From positions 543,142,879-543,206,878 of the forward strand of contig OY856413.1 in NCBI GenBank assembly GCA_963693085.1: a DNA stretch of 64,000 nucleotides. Direction: 5' to 3'. Shown one piece after another: positions 46,060 to 57,290 of this stretch (position 1 is the first letter of the stretch; every line of letters begins with the position of its first letter). The position numbers and the translations under genes were made by a program. The stretch is from Alisma plantago-aquatica. Its lineage: Eukaryota > Streptophyta > Magnoliopsida > Alismatales > Alismataceae. The notes under the pieces are model-generated. The model was not told where the DNA came from. It saw nothing but the letters and a program-made list of their open reading frames with translations, and made no database searches.

Positions 46060-49000
46060 ATGGATAGATCATGGATGTCCATTCGCAATCACTGCACCCC
46101 AGAGTTTATTTCTGGTCTTGATCAGTTTGTTAGATTTGCCGAGGAACATAGGAAACAACCTGGAGATAGGTTCTACTGTCCATGTAGGCATTGAGGTAAC
46201 AACTTGAAAGTCAATACTGGTGACGAAATCAGAAGTCATGTCATGTGCAATGGAATTGTACAAGGATATATAGAATGGAACTGGCATGGAGAGATTTCAA
46301 ACCTGAAACCAGTGGAAGTCGATAGCAGTGCTTGTGTGGAAGAAGAAATTGCCTCCGATGACATAGATGTGAATGAATCAGTTCCAGTAGACATCGTTGA
46401 TGTGATGCTGGATAGTTGTGGGGTAGAGCACACCGATCCACTTCCCATGTTTAGAAACATTGTGCATGATGCTGAGATACCATTATACACGGGTTGTAAG
46501 TTTACGAAGCTTAGCGCTGTGTTGAAATTGTATAAACTGAAAGCTAACAATCGATGGAGTGACTAAAGCTTCACGTCATTGTTGTGTTTGTTGAAAGAAA
46601 TTCTTCCTGAAGGAAACGAGCTGCCGATCTCAACATACCGGTTAAAGAAATTGTTGTGCCCAATGGGAATGGAGGCCAAGAAGATACACGCATGCAAGAA
46701 TGATTGTGTATTATTTCAAAAGAAATATGTGGATTTGAAAGATTTTCCGAAATGTGGTGCGTCAAAGTATAAATTGATGACTTCGGGGGAGTCCAAAACT
46801 GGTTCTCCCGCCAAGGTGATGTGGTATCTACCTATAATACCACAGTTTCAACGCTTGTTTGCCAATCCTATAGATGCAACGAATTTGAGGTGGAATGCAA
46901 ATGTTAAGAAAAATAATGATGGGATCCTACGACATGCGTCTGATTCCCCACAGTGGAAGAAGATTGATCTATTGTACCCTGAATTCGGTGAAGAGGATAG
47001 GAATCTAAGACTTGGGCTTTGTACATATGGGATGAATCTGTACGGGACATTGAGCATCCAACATAGCACTTGGCTAGTCATGCTTGTTATATACAATCTT
47101 CCTCCCTGGTTGTGTATGAAAAATAAGTACGTTATGCTGTCATTGTTGATATCGAGCCCTAAACAACCTGGAAATGATATCGATGTTTATCTTGAACCTC
47201 TGATTGATGAATTAAAGAAACTCTGGGGTGAAGGTGTGATGACCTATGATGCTTCACGAAGAGAGGCATTTTGTTTGCACGCTATGTTGTTTTGCACTGT
47301 GAATGACTTTCCAGCATATGGGAATTTGTCTGGATCTAGTGTCAAAGGATCTAAAGCGTGTCCTATATATGAAGAGAACACTGATTCAATACGACTAAAA
47401 CACGGCAACAAGACTATATATCTTGATCATCGAAGGTTTCTTCCAAAATTTCATCCGTATCGTAGGTTGCGCAAAACATTCAATGGACGGAATGAGGAAC
47501 GTAGTGCACCTAAACCTATATCAGGGGAGGATGTTTATGAAAGAGTGAAAGACATCGCCAATGAATTTGGTAAGAGATCACAATGTACGATGGCCACAAG
47601 GAGTGAAAAGTCTTTATTCAAGAAGAAGTCGATATTTTGGGATCTTCCTTATTGGAGTTCTTTGACAGTTAGGCATTGTATCGATGTCATGCGCGTTGAG
47701 AAAAATGTATGTGATAGCGTCATCGGTACTCTGTTGAATATACCAGGTAACACTAAAGATGGGATAAAATCCAGAATGGACCTACGTGAAATGGGAATAA
47801 GGATAGAATTAACAGAAGTAGTTAGTAGCGATCGGAGAACATACTTACCTCCCACTTGTTACACGTTGTCTAGAAAGGAGAAGAAAGCATTTTGTGAATG
47901 CTTGGTAAATGTTAAGGTGCCACAAGGTTACTCATCCAACATCCATACATTGGTATCAATGAAAGATCTGAAGTTGATAGGTCTTAAATCTCATGATTGT
48001 CACATTCTAATGCAACTAATATTTCCTATGGAAATTAGATCTATATTCCCGAAGCATGTAAGGTTTGCAATCACCAGACTTTGTTTATTTTTCAATAGTC
48101 TGTGCAGCAAAGTTATTGACCCTGATACTCTTGATAATTTGAAAAGAGAAGTGGTTGTTACCCTATGTCAGCTTGAGATGTATTTTCCTCCATCGTTCTT
48201 TGATATCATGGTACATCTTGTTGTCCACTTGACTAGGGAAGTGAAAATGTTGGGACCATTTTTCTTGCATTGGATGTATCCCTTTGAACGATACATGAAC
48301 GTTTTTAAAGGTGATGTTCGAAACCGTTATCGGCCTGAAGGGAGTATTATTGAGGGTTATGTGGCGAGAGAGGTTATGGATTTTTTCAATGACTTTCTGA
48401 GTGGTAATGACGCTCCCGTGAATGACAAGAATATTGAGGAGCATTTTGGAAAAGGAGTTTTAGGATCACGGGTGAAAGTAATCAGCCGTGAGTAGTTGGA
48501 GAAAGGTCACTTGTATATTTTACACAACATCGACGAAGTGAGTGTTTATATTGAGGAACATACCAATTTCATCAAGAGACAATATCCTCGATCCAATTCA
48601 ATGTGGCTTGCTAGAGAGCATAACAAGACATTTATTAAGTGGTTTGAAGATAAAGTCTTACATCAACTATCTCAAACACCAGATAATGTTATTGAAACCA
48701 TCAAATGCCTCGCTTTTAAACCAAAATTGAATGTTATGTCTTATGAAGGGTTTGACATAAATGGTTTCTCATATTACATAAAGCGTCAAGATGATAAGAG
48801 TGTCGTCCAAAATAGCGGGGTCACCCTTCAAGCGTCTTCATTGTTTTTTGCAAGTGCAAAGGATAAAAGTCCGCATGAAGCTAAAATGTCATATTACAGT
48901 GTCATTGAAGACATATGGGAGTTTGACTATGTAGATTTCAGAATTCCACTCTTTAAATGTAATTGGGTTGACAACAACAAAAGGAGTTATAGTGGATGAA

Positions 49001-49315
49001 TTGGGTTTCACGTTAGTGAACTTTGAAAAGTTTGGTGAGAAGGGTGAACCATTCATATTGGCATCACAAGCAAAACAAGTATTTTATATCGATGATCCTG
49101 CAAATGATAAATGGTCAGTTGTTCTTCATGGTAAAAGGCAGTTCATTGAAGATCCTATAGATGAAGAAGAGTACTATGATAAGTATGATGACTCCAATCC
49201 ATTCTCAGTTGGGTTGCCAACACCACCAAACATTGAAGCTGGGGATCACAACGACTTGTATGTTCACGGGGATCATAATGAAGGATTGTTAATTGATAAA
49301 AGATCACAATATTAG
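46060..49315 (+). pseudogene. CACTA transposase, tnp2 type (broken)
   Basis: The transposase would excise and reinsert the element by binding its ends. The start is the ATG at 46060 (MDRSWMSIRNHCTPEF), the usual CACTA N-terminus. Regions in order: transposase-associated domain (about 46060-46290), tnp2/Transposase_21 core (about 46600-47800, with LCPMGMEAKKIHACKNDC and KQPGNDIDVYLEPLIDELKK), DUF4218-like (about 47970-48400, with LKSHDCHILMQ and HWMYPFERYM) and DUF4216-like (about 48890-49150, with FILASQAKQVFYIDDP). Stops in the same frame are at 46192, 46564 and 48493, and a frameshift lies near 48980. The usual Asp-Gly of the SDGxNP-type motif reads Tyr-Gly (codon at 47026-47028), and a CPxC-type pair reads CPIY near 47360. 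It is inactive as it stands. Confidence 0.92.
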
Positions 49316-50459
49316 AGGCATGGATGTTTATATTTTTATTATGTTCCCATGATGACCGTGTCGATGATCACCGTGAGGGTGAGGACGTGCTTGCACCACC
49401 TGACAATGTAAGTTTTAAGAATATATCCCTGAGGTTTCTATCTATATGTTCATTTATAATTATATTATGTAAGTGTGTTTTTTATCAAATTTTTAGGATA
49501 CTAGTTAATAGAAATTCTATTTAATTTGTAGGCGTTTGCCAAAGACTACAGGCTATGCAGGACGACCATGACATAGCTATGCAGGCCATCGACATTGCTT
49601 TGTAAATCCAAAGCGCAATAGTCGGAGAGAAAGCAAGCATCCCACACTAAGGTTATATAGATATATAGTGGGACTATATATTGATAAACTTGTTTAGCTC
49701 AGTGTACGTTAGTAGACCTTCTTCAATGTTAACTCATGGTGAAATCTGTTTGTCCTCCTGCTAATGCATACGGTTGTTGAATCACAACCTCCCAGTCGTA
49801 ACATGTAGTTGTCGGTAACCTGTTTTAGCAGGTGGGATCGTCACCTTAGTCCCACTATATATGTACTAAGCTGTAGTGTTGCATGTAAATTCGGCGCTGC
49901 TGTTGTTATGCATTATATATGTGTTAGTATGTCATGTTGTTATATGAATCTAAAACACTTGTGCATGCTGCACTTTATGTATTGTATCTGTATCACGCTT
50001 CCCTTCATTGTGGCTTCTTTTGCTATTTCATGGCTCTTTCAATATGATTTTGTTGACAATGATGACAATGATGACAATAATGAATAAAGAATAACTTTGT
50101 TCTCATAATTAATTTTGTGTGAATGTGAATGGGTTTTTATGAATTGTGTGTGAAAATCATCAATACATGAACGTTTCTACATGTGTATGAATGTGAAAAG
50201 AGATGAAATAAATGGAACTGCAGGTTGCTACTAGTTTCTACATGCGTGTGATGAAAAAAAATAATATGAATTAAATGTTCTTATACATGAGTGTGAATCA
50301 CATATATATAATATTGTCCATCATGTTAATTTTGTAGGTTTGTGGCATGTTGTTGGCTGATATCAATGGATGTCATAAAACCTATAGTTCATAACTGAAC
50401 TGTAGGTTTCTCATCCTGCGACCAGCCACAGCAGATCTGCAAACTGACAAAATAAAACA
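49316..50459 (+). other. CACTA 3' region, no gene recognised
   Basis: Downstream of the transposase the sequence is AT-rich, with splice-like TTTTTAG/GTAAG signals near 49407 and 49493 that may belong to 3' introns of the same gene. An inverted phrase CACTA...TATATAGTGGGAC / GTCCCACTATATAT links about 49651-49672 and 49852-49866. I found no TNPA-like reading frame. Confidence 0.4.
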
Positions 50460-51000
50460 CAGGTGTCGGTTATTTGAAAAAACCGACGACATATGGTTAC
50501 AATGTCAGTTTCCATACTAGTAACCGACGTCAATTTCCCTAATGAGGCCAGACACCACGGCCGTGCCGGCCAGCACGGCTGTGGTAGCAGACCAGACATA
50601 AAACAGGCGTCGGATATTTGAATAAAACTGATGACATATGGTAACAGTTTCGGTTGCCCTACTAGTAACTGACGTCGATTTCCTTAGAGGCCAGACACCA
50701 CGGCCGTGCTGGTCAGCACGGCCGTGGTAGCGGGTGAGATGAAATCAGTTATCACTAATAAACTGACGCCGATAGTGCCCCAGATGGCGCCCTTTCTGTG
50801 GCACGAAGGTATATGTCGTCGGTTTCGAAACTAATAACTGACGCCTATACCCCCTGCTGGCGCGTTTTCGGTGGCGCGTGAAGGGTTGTGGTGTCGGCTT
50901 GAGAACCGACACGTAACTGTTGGGCTTTTAGAAGCGCCCACATAGGTGTCGCTTAGAAACTGACACTAAAGGTCTTAAAAAACTGACACTAAAGGCCGGT
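50460..51000. repeat. Right sub-terminal repeats of the CACTA element, with a 144-bp tandem duplication
   Basis: GTCGGTT...AACCGAC units continue to the right terminus. 50461-50604 is duplicated at 50605-50748. Each duplicate carries two AACCGAC hairpins followed by a CACGGCCGTG pair (50547-50582 and 50699-50728) that has no counterpart in the left sub-terminal region. Confidence 0.85.
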
Positions 51001-51012
51001 TATGTACTAGTG

Positions 51013-51015
51013 CAA
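51013..51015 (+). other. CACTA target-site duplication CAA, right
   Basis: Repeats 43903-43905 immediately after TTATGTACTAGTG. Confidence 0.85.
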
Positions 51016-53849
51016 TGACTCTGGCTTCATGATTGGTCCATACAAGGTTGATTGAATCTCTTGGTCTAATGGGAAAGAACAAAGGGGGTGCAGATGGTCC
51101 ATGCACCCCAAATTGTGCTGCAAAAAGCTAGCTCAAGAAGAAACCAAAGAGGAAAACGAATGTAAATTAGGCTTTCAAAAGAAGGATCTTAAATCATGCA
51201 TATCTCTATCATCCAAGCTCCAAATTGGACAAAATTTGATGCTTGGAAATGTAATAGTGACCTCGACAAAATGAGAATGAGATTAGGACATATAGACACA
51301 TAGATGAGATCAAAGTATAGATGAAGAGGATGGTGTATAACATGTGTTTAGATTCAAATTCAATTTGAGTGTCACCACTCATCATATGGGCATAAGATAT
51401 ACTCAAGAAGACATAAACACAACTCAAATAATGCAATTGATGTCATGGGGTGAGAAAATAGTGCAAAGATATAATAGGTAGAACATGTATGAGGAGAGTG
51501 AAAATTCATGTTATCACATATTCCAAACCTTGAAAGGAAATTTTGTCCCCAAAATTAAATCAAACCATAACTTGAGATTCAGTTTTTGTATTATATTTCA
51601 AAATCAAGAAATTGAGCATTAAGATCATAACATGGTCATATTTATCATCAAAATGGAAAGATCATCACAAGAGTTACAAATTTGGAGAGATTATACCATA
51701 GAACACAAATTTGGAGAGATTACATTTTAGGTCAAATGATTAGAGATCTTTAAATCATGAGTAAAGAATGACTTTCATTCCCAACAATTAGGGTTCTATA
51801 TTCCTCATTGGCCTAGGTAGGGTTATGCATCCATGATTGAGTTTTCATATTTCAACAATTTGAGATAAGCATTGTATTTCAGTATCATGGTTTCATGCTC
51901 AAAATGAATGGAAGGACCCACCCTAGTACATAATGAGAGTTAAACCCTAAGTTGTAAATCAAGCAAACCAGTAATAATCATCATTTCAAAATTTGAGGTT
52001 TGGGAACATCAAATTCATTGATCATATATCGAGGATGTTTTTGAGATCCACATAGGGTGATCATAGGAGTCAAATCAATACCAATATCATTAATCACGAG
52101 TCAAGATTTCATTATTCCATGTCAAGAGTCAAGGACATCAAAGTCATAGGTCCAAACATATTTAAGCTATGGTTTATATTTCTACATTATACCTTAGAGG
52201 GGACTTAGGTTCTACCCTTCTAAAAATTTTACTGAGCATCATACATATTTTCTTAAGGATCTCTAACAATATTCGAGCAGAATATATCTATATAATTCTT
52301 TAACCCATATTTTCTCCATCTCTAAGGGTGCACATTATATACTTGATATCCCTGCATTGGGCTCATGGAGACATTCCCACCTTGGATTGATCTCATTAGT
52401 GACCTTCCCTCCTGGGCTTGGTCTTCTTGGTGACCTTCCCTCTCGAGCTTGGTGTTCATGGTGACCTTGCCTCCTGGGATTGGTCTTCATGGTGACCATC
52501 CCTCCTGGGCTTGTTCTTCACATTGGCCTTCCCTCCTGGGCTTGGCCTCTTGGTGACCTTTACCTTGGGCTTGGTCTTTATGGTGACCTTCCCTCCTGGG
52601 CTTGGTCTTCATGGTGGTCTTCCCTCCTGGGCTTGTCCTCATGGTGTCCTTCCCTCCTGGGCTTGGCCTCATGGTAACCTTCCCTCTTGGGCTTGGTCAC
52701 ATATTGTCAGCCACTTCCTTAGTGACCATTCCTTACGTCCCCCAGAGATGGCATAATTAGGCTTAAAGAATTATACTCAACATCTTATCTTTTGTTCTTT
52801 GTATACTTAATCCTTCAAACTTTAGGTGACATTCAAGTTTACCTCCATTCTTAAACCAACTAGCTAACTCACCCTTCTAGGGGAGGCCCTAACCTAGGGT
52901 GCCTTCTAGGCTCACTAGAGGAGGTTAGGCTGTATAGCCACAACCCAACCCCATGGCTTTAGGGTTTTGCCTCATACATATGTCCTTTTCTCATTCATGG
53001 GTTGACCCACCCCAAGTTGAAATACCATCCATAAGAGTGAGTCGAGGGTCCGATATTGATCCCTTTCTTCTATAGATCCAGGAAATGGATGTATTTTGGA
53101 AATCGAGAAGTCAAATTGGGATTCTGAGAGTTTGAGAACAATAGTTCAAGAGTGATATACATGTCCATCATGTTTAATCAAAATTAAGCTTACAAAGAAC
53201 CATGAAGTCAATAAGGTAATGTCTCTTGTATCCAAGTCTTCACATCAAGATCTAGGGGTCTAAATACATAGCCACATCAAGTATGGGCATAATATATATG
53301 TCAATAGGGAGAGATTTTGTTAGTTATGTTTGAGGTTTATCAAAATTGGAACAACATAGGTCTAATAAAAAGGGACATGATCAATCTTGAGGTGTAAAAC
53401 ACAATTTCCACCTTAGTTCACCATATAAAGAATTTACCTCAAATGTAGAAAAATCTTACATCCTGTTTGGTAACATTGAGTTGGCATCAACTTTAGACAT
53501 AAGAACATCACTTTCAAGAGTACTTTCATACATCATGTAGGATTTTGAATTTAATATCAGATCATGATATTTTCATTTTAACCAACTTTCATGATTTCAA
53601 ATGAATTTTATTTTTCACATGCATAAGCAACCTATAATTGAGAAATCATGTGATTAATAGTCATGAGAGGAGAATCACATGAGGAGATGAGAAGACTAAA
53701 TAATCATCATCTACTTTGGTTTCTGAGGTGGTCCTTAAAGAAGATATGAGATGCTAGAAGACTTTCTAAACTTTAAGGAAAGGATTTTAGTCATCCCTGG
53801 GTTCTTAATATGTGTTATGCTTTAACATATATAGAGGCCTATGTGTATG
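51016..53849. other. Non-coding stretch between the CACTA element and LTR B
   Basis: With the CACTA element removed this joins directly to 43902. It may be the non-coding internal domain of the minus-strand element whose LTRs are A and B, since a PBS lies at its right edge. No gag or pol motif is visible on either strand. It includes the 31-bp minisatellite at 52403-52707. Confidence 0.4.
52403..52707. repeat. 31-bp minisatellite, about ten copies
   Basis: Units of 30-31 bp of the form CTTCCCTCCTGGGCTTGG plus TCTTCATGGTGAC are repeated without gaps, with few changes. Open frames across it on both strands only reflect the repeat, because the period is not a multiple of three and stops are absent from the unit. 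Confidence 0.93.
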
Positions 53850-53861
53850 GATCTGATACCA
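53850..53861 (-). other. Primer binding site next to LTR B
   Basis: The minus strand reads TGGTATCAGATC, 10 of 12 positions like the tRNA-iMet site. It is separated by two bases from the LTR terminus TGTCATGG at 53864. It shows that LTR B is the 5' LTR of a minus-strand element whose body extends to the left. Confidence 0.75.
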
Positions 53862-53863
53862 TT

Positions 53864-56706
53864 TGTCATGGAACTTCTTGTTACCCTATGTCCACACTCC
53901 TATTGGCTACATAGCCAAAGGCAAGTGGACTTTGGCGCCCGTCCATAGAATGGCACAAATATTTCACATATGCAATATATATATTTAAAAGCAGAAAGAA
54001 CAAGATATAACATGATACTGAAAGGGGATAGAGAAGCATGTACCCATTTCTATTTCCAAATAAATTATTTGTGTTTCTTTTCACAGGCTTTAGAGTCTTG
54101 AGTGCAGTGGATCTTCACCTAAAAATTTGATAAACAAAATATATCAACATAAGTGCATTGAGTATGCTATGAAAAGGCATGTAAAAAATTTAAGAGTAAT
54201 ATAAAAAATTCTTGGCTAAACACATGATAACAAACAAGAAGTAGAAACAATGTAAGAACACTTAGCGATAGTGTTTCATACAAAGAATGATTTAGGCTTC
54301 TTGATCCATTATATCAACATCAGGTTATATAATGGATTTCTCTAGATTATGTTCAAGTTTTATGAACATAGTATAACCAAACATGAAAGTAGTATTCATA
54401 GGAACAATAGCTCAATCAAGTAATTAAGTCTTCAAGCATTCATACAAGCATACATACAAGCAAGAAAATATCATAGTACGGTTAAGAGATTAAGAGCACC
54501 TTGTGAGTAGAGTATGGGTTATAATCAATGAGCAAGAATCTAGAAAGGTCCAACGCCAAGGGGACCTAAGGTATAAAAAGACATAATAGTGGGTCTTATA
54601 TTAGATGGTTTCGTTATGATAAACACCATATAAGGTATAGGAATGTTTCCCTTAGATCTAGGCTTCAAGATTCATTTAATAGCCTCTTCCGATCATTGTT
54701 CATACATTATCAAGTAAACCCTAGATCTAAGTGAAACATCCATTATACATAAGTCATAATCATAAGGGCATGATATGATTTTGGAGTAAAAATATCATGA
54801 GTGCAAGATTATATTTTGGGTTGCAACATATTAGATCATGACCTAGTCTCAAGAGGGCATTTCAGTACATAAGGGCGAGTGTAGATTGTATTGTAAGGTT
54901 AATATAGTAAAGAGAGGCATACACCTGATTAAGAGGGGAATAAAAAATAACCAATTCTGCTATTTTCCAGTCACTAGTTTATGCAAAAGTGGATTATTTA
55001 TCATGTTATCTTACATCATGCCCATCTAAGTCATAAAGTACATGTTTGTGCACAAAATCAAGTACTTTGATCATAAATGATAAATTTACAGTATTATCAT
55101 GATACATTGGTCTAGTGAAGTACAAAACTCAAGTTAGATTTCTGATTTCGAAGTTCAATAATTCATGGTGACAAACTAGATCAAAGTATCACATTTGAAC
55201 CAATTGTTTCTCTTAAGAACATAGACAACCCATCTTTAGCTCATGATAGGTCAAAAAGACATTAGGGTGCATATAAGAGGTCCAAGCCATTGGCTCACGT
55301 TCACAAAGAGGGAAATTTACTGATTTGCATGCATATAGGGTTAAAGACACATGCATCCCAATTCTCTTAGAAACATGGTATCATCAAGCACTAACAAACA
55401 AGCAATTCATAGCAAAAAGCATAAATCACAAGCATGGCAATGGGATAAGAGACAAAAGCATGGAGTAATCATTGTAGATAAAATGAGTTCATTACAAGCC
55501 AAAATTCCCCCAACATGGTATCAAAGTCACATTTTATCCCCAAACAACCAACCACTAGGGGCTTAGCTACACATAGTCAAAGAAATGGCAAAAGAAAGGG
55601 GAAGAAACTCCATGGAGCTCAGGGAAGTAGCCTTCTTATTCACCTCCTTGCTACTGGGGATGTCCTCTCACCTCCAAGGGTGCATATGAGCATGAAGATA
55701 TGGGGGACTATGGAGCAAAACCTAGAAAACTAGGTTTCCAAGGTGAAATGGAGATGGAAATGGTGGGTGGAGAGCATAAATGCAAGGGAAATTCACTAAA
55801 TGCTCAAGGAGTAGGTGGAGAGGAGTAATGTAGGCTAGGAGCAGCTAGGGGGGAGATAACCTAGTGTTATGGTCGCACCCATGTATATATAGGTGGTGGT
55901 GGAAGCACTAGGGTAAGTAGGGGTATTGTGGGAAAATAGTGCAGAAAGTGGTAGGTTTTGGGTGGCAGCACGGTCGTGTTGGGAAGCACGGCCATGGTGG
56001 GTGGAGGTGAGAACGACCATGGTGGAGGAGAATGGTCGTTCTAAGAAAGTGGTAAAATCACATGTTGATGAGGTGAAATGGAGGCTGGTAGCACAGCCGT
56101 ACTGGGCAGCACAGCCGTGGTGGGGGCTAGGTAGAACGGTCGTGCTAGGCAGCATAATTGTGGTGGTTGATTTTGAGAGGAGGTCGTTCCCAAGAGCATG
56201 CCCATTCCATTATTCATCTAGCACGGCTGTGCTGGGCAGCACGACCGTTTTGGGTCGTCATGGCATGGTCGTGCTGGGTAGCATGACCGTGGTGGCTAAG
56301 TTGTTGAAACTTGCTAGATTTGTCAGTCAACCTGTAACTTTGTGTAATTACCAACACGGCCGTTCCTTGGCACCACATCCGCACTGGGGTCTTCAAAGGC
56401 AAAAATAGCTTCAAACGTCATTATCAAAGGACTTCTTTGCTTGATGTCGAATCTTGGCCATTGGGGTAGGTTGAGGGAGCTTTGGGGCCTTCTTTGGACC
56501 CTCCTTGGGTGTAGGAACCCTAGGACTCCTTCCTTCTCTCTCATCCATCCAAAGCATGGTCCAAGTAACGAAAAATAATGCAAAGAACGTCCATAAGTGC
56601 ATTTGATAATGTTAAACATATTAGAGGAAATAGCTTGTAATCTAACATGTTTAGATGTGATTTAAGTACAAAATGGCATAAGATGGAGCCCTAAAATAGG
56701 GCTACA
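53864..56706 (-). repeat. LTR B, 2.84 kb, minus strand
   Basis: The minus strand reads TGTAGCCCTATTTTAGGG...CCATGACA, TG...CA, followed by the PBS. A TATA box (CTATATATACATGG on the minus strand) lies at about 55878-55891. Its 3' part (53864-55345) is homologous to repeat A. Upstream of the TATA box is a cluster of paired CACGGCCGTG-type words (55968-56370). At its outer boundary it joins directly to the protease frame of another element (56707). A plus-strand TGGTATCAAAGT at 55516 resembles a PBS but has no supporting LTR. Confidence 0.7.
55968..56370. repeat. Cluster of paired CACGGCCGTG-type palindromes (LTR B)
   Basis: About a dozen decayed copies occur, many in pairs with an 8-bp spacer (CACGGTCGTG TTGGGAAG CACGGCCATG near 55974; CACAGCCGTA CTGGGCAG CACAGCCGTG near 56091). 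Most changes are C to T or G to A at the CpGs. Confidence 0.85.
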
Positions 56707-57290
56707 TCAGGGAACACCTGGGAGCTCATCAGGAAACACATCTTCAAACTCACAAACAACTGGCACTTCCTGGATACTTGGATTCCTCACCTTGGTATCT
56801 ACCACATGCGCCAAAAATGCCTCACAGCCTTGCCTCACTAGCCTTTCCATTGTTGTAGTTGACACCAAACACATCGGGAGAATCATCCTATATCCTAGGA
56901 AGATAAAAAAAATCACCATCCCAAAACATTGCCACCTTGGCACTACATTCCAAGACCACCTGATACTCTCCAAAGTGTCCATTCCAAGGATGACATCAAA
57001 TCCATGTATGCCAAATGGTATGAGATCCACTTGAATGTTACGTCTTGAAAAAGAAAGAATACAGGATGGACACACCTCCCATATTTTGGCAAAACCAACA
57101 AAAGGGGTTTCTAAGATAAGACTATCACATCTACAACTAACAAGCAAAGAAAAACTTGCTATCACTTCTCTAATGATAAAAAAGTGCATCGCACTTGAGT
57201 CAACCAAAATAGACATAAATCAAGAAGAAGACAAATTAGAATGAAATAACTCCATCTGACCTATCATGACTCTTGGGTTGACTTCTCCTT
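56707..57290 (-). pseudogene. Tekay-like protease region, truncated (minus strand)
   Basis: The minus strand encodes SILVDSSAMHFFI, then VDLIPFGIHGFDVILGMDTL and VVCEFEDVFPDELPGVP. These match the protease of the plus-strand Tekay element at 5189-5794 block for block. The catalytic D-S-G triad reads D-S-S. A stop lies about 57225, before the active site. The frame ends at GVP, exactly where LTR B begins. RT, RNase H and integrase of this copy are absent. Confidence 0.85.

Larger units (their letters stand above)
43906..51012 (+). mobile_element. CACTA (En/Spm) DNA transposon, 7.1 kb
   Basis: It is bounded by CACTACTACATAA and, inverted, CACTAGTACATAA, with a 3-bp CAA duplication as usual for the superfamily. 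Sub-terminal regions (about 43960-44490 and 50460-51000) carry many small inverted units of the type GTCGGTT...AACCGAC, the expected transposase binding sites. Inside are GC-rich exon-like segments, a large foldback (45733-45928) and a tnp2-type transposase gene on the plus strand with three nonsense mutations and a frameshift. I did not recognise the second CACTA gene (tnp1/TNPA type). The element may be mobilisable in trans because its ends look intact. Confidence 0.92.

Noticed and set aside
52480..52756. Pro/Trp/Gly-rich open frames across 52.5-52.7 kb
   Set aside because: They translate a 31-bp minisatellite in several frames and both strands; no independent coding evidence.
55516..55527. 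Plus-strand PBS-like TGGTATCAAAGT inside LTR B
   Set aside because: No LTR end, partner LTR or downstream gag in that direction. A second similar word at 55374 suggests a local duplication.
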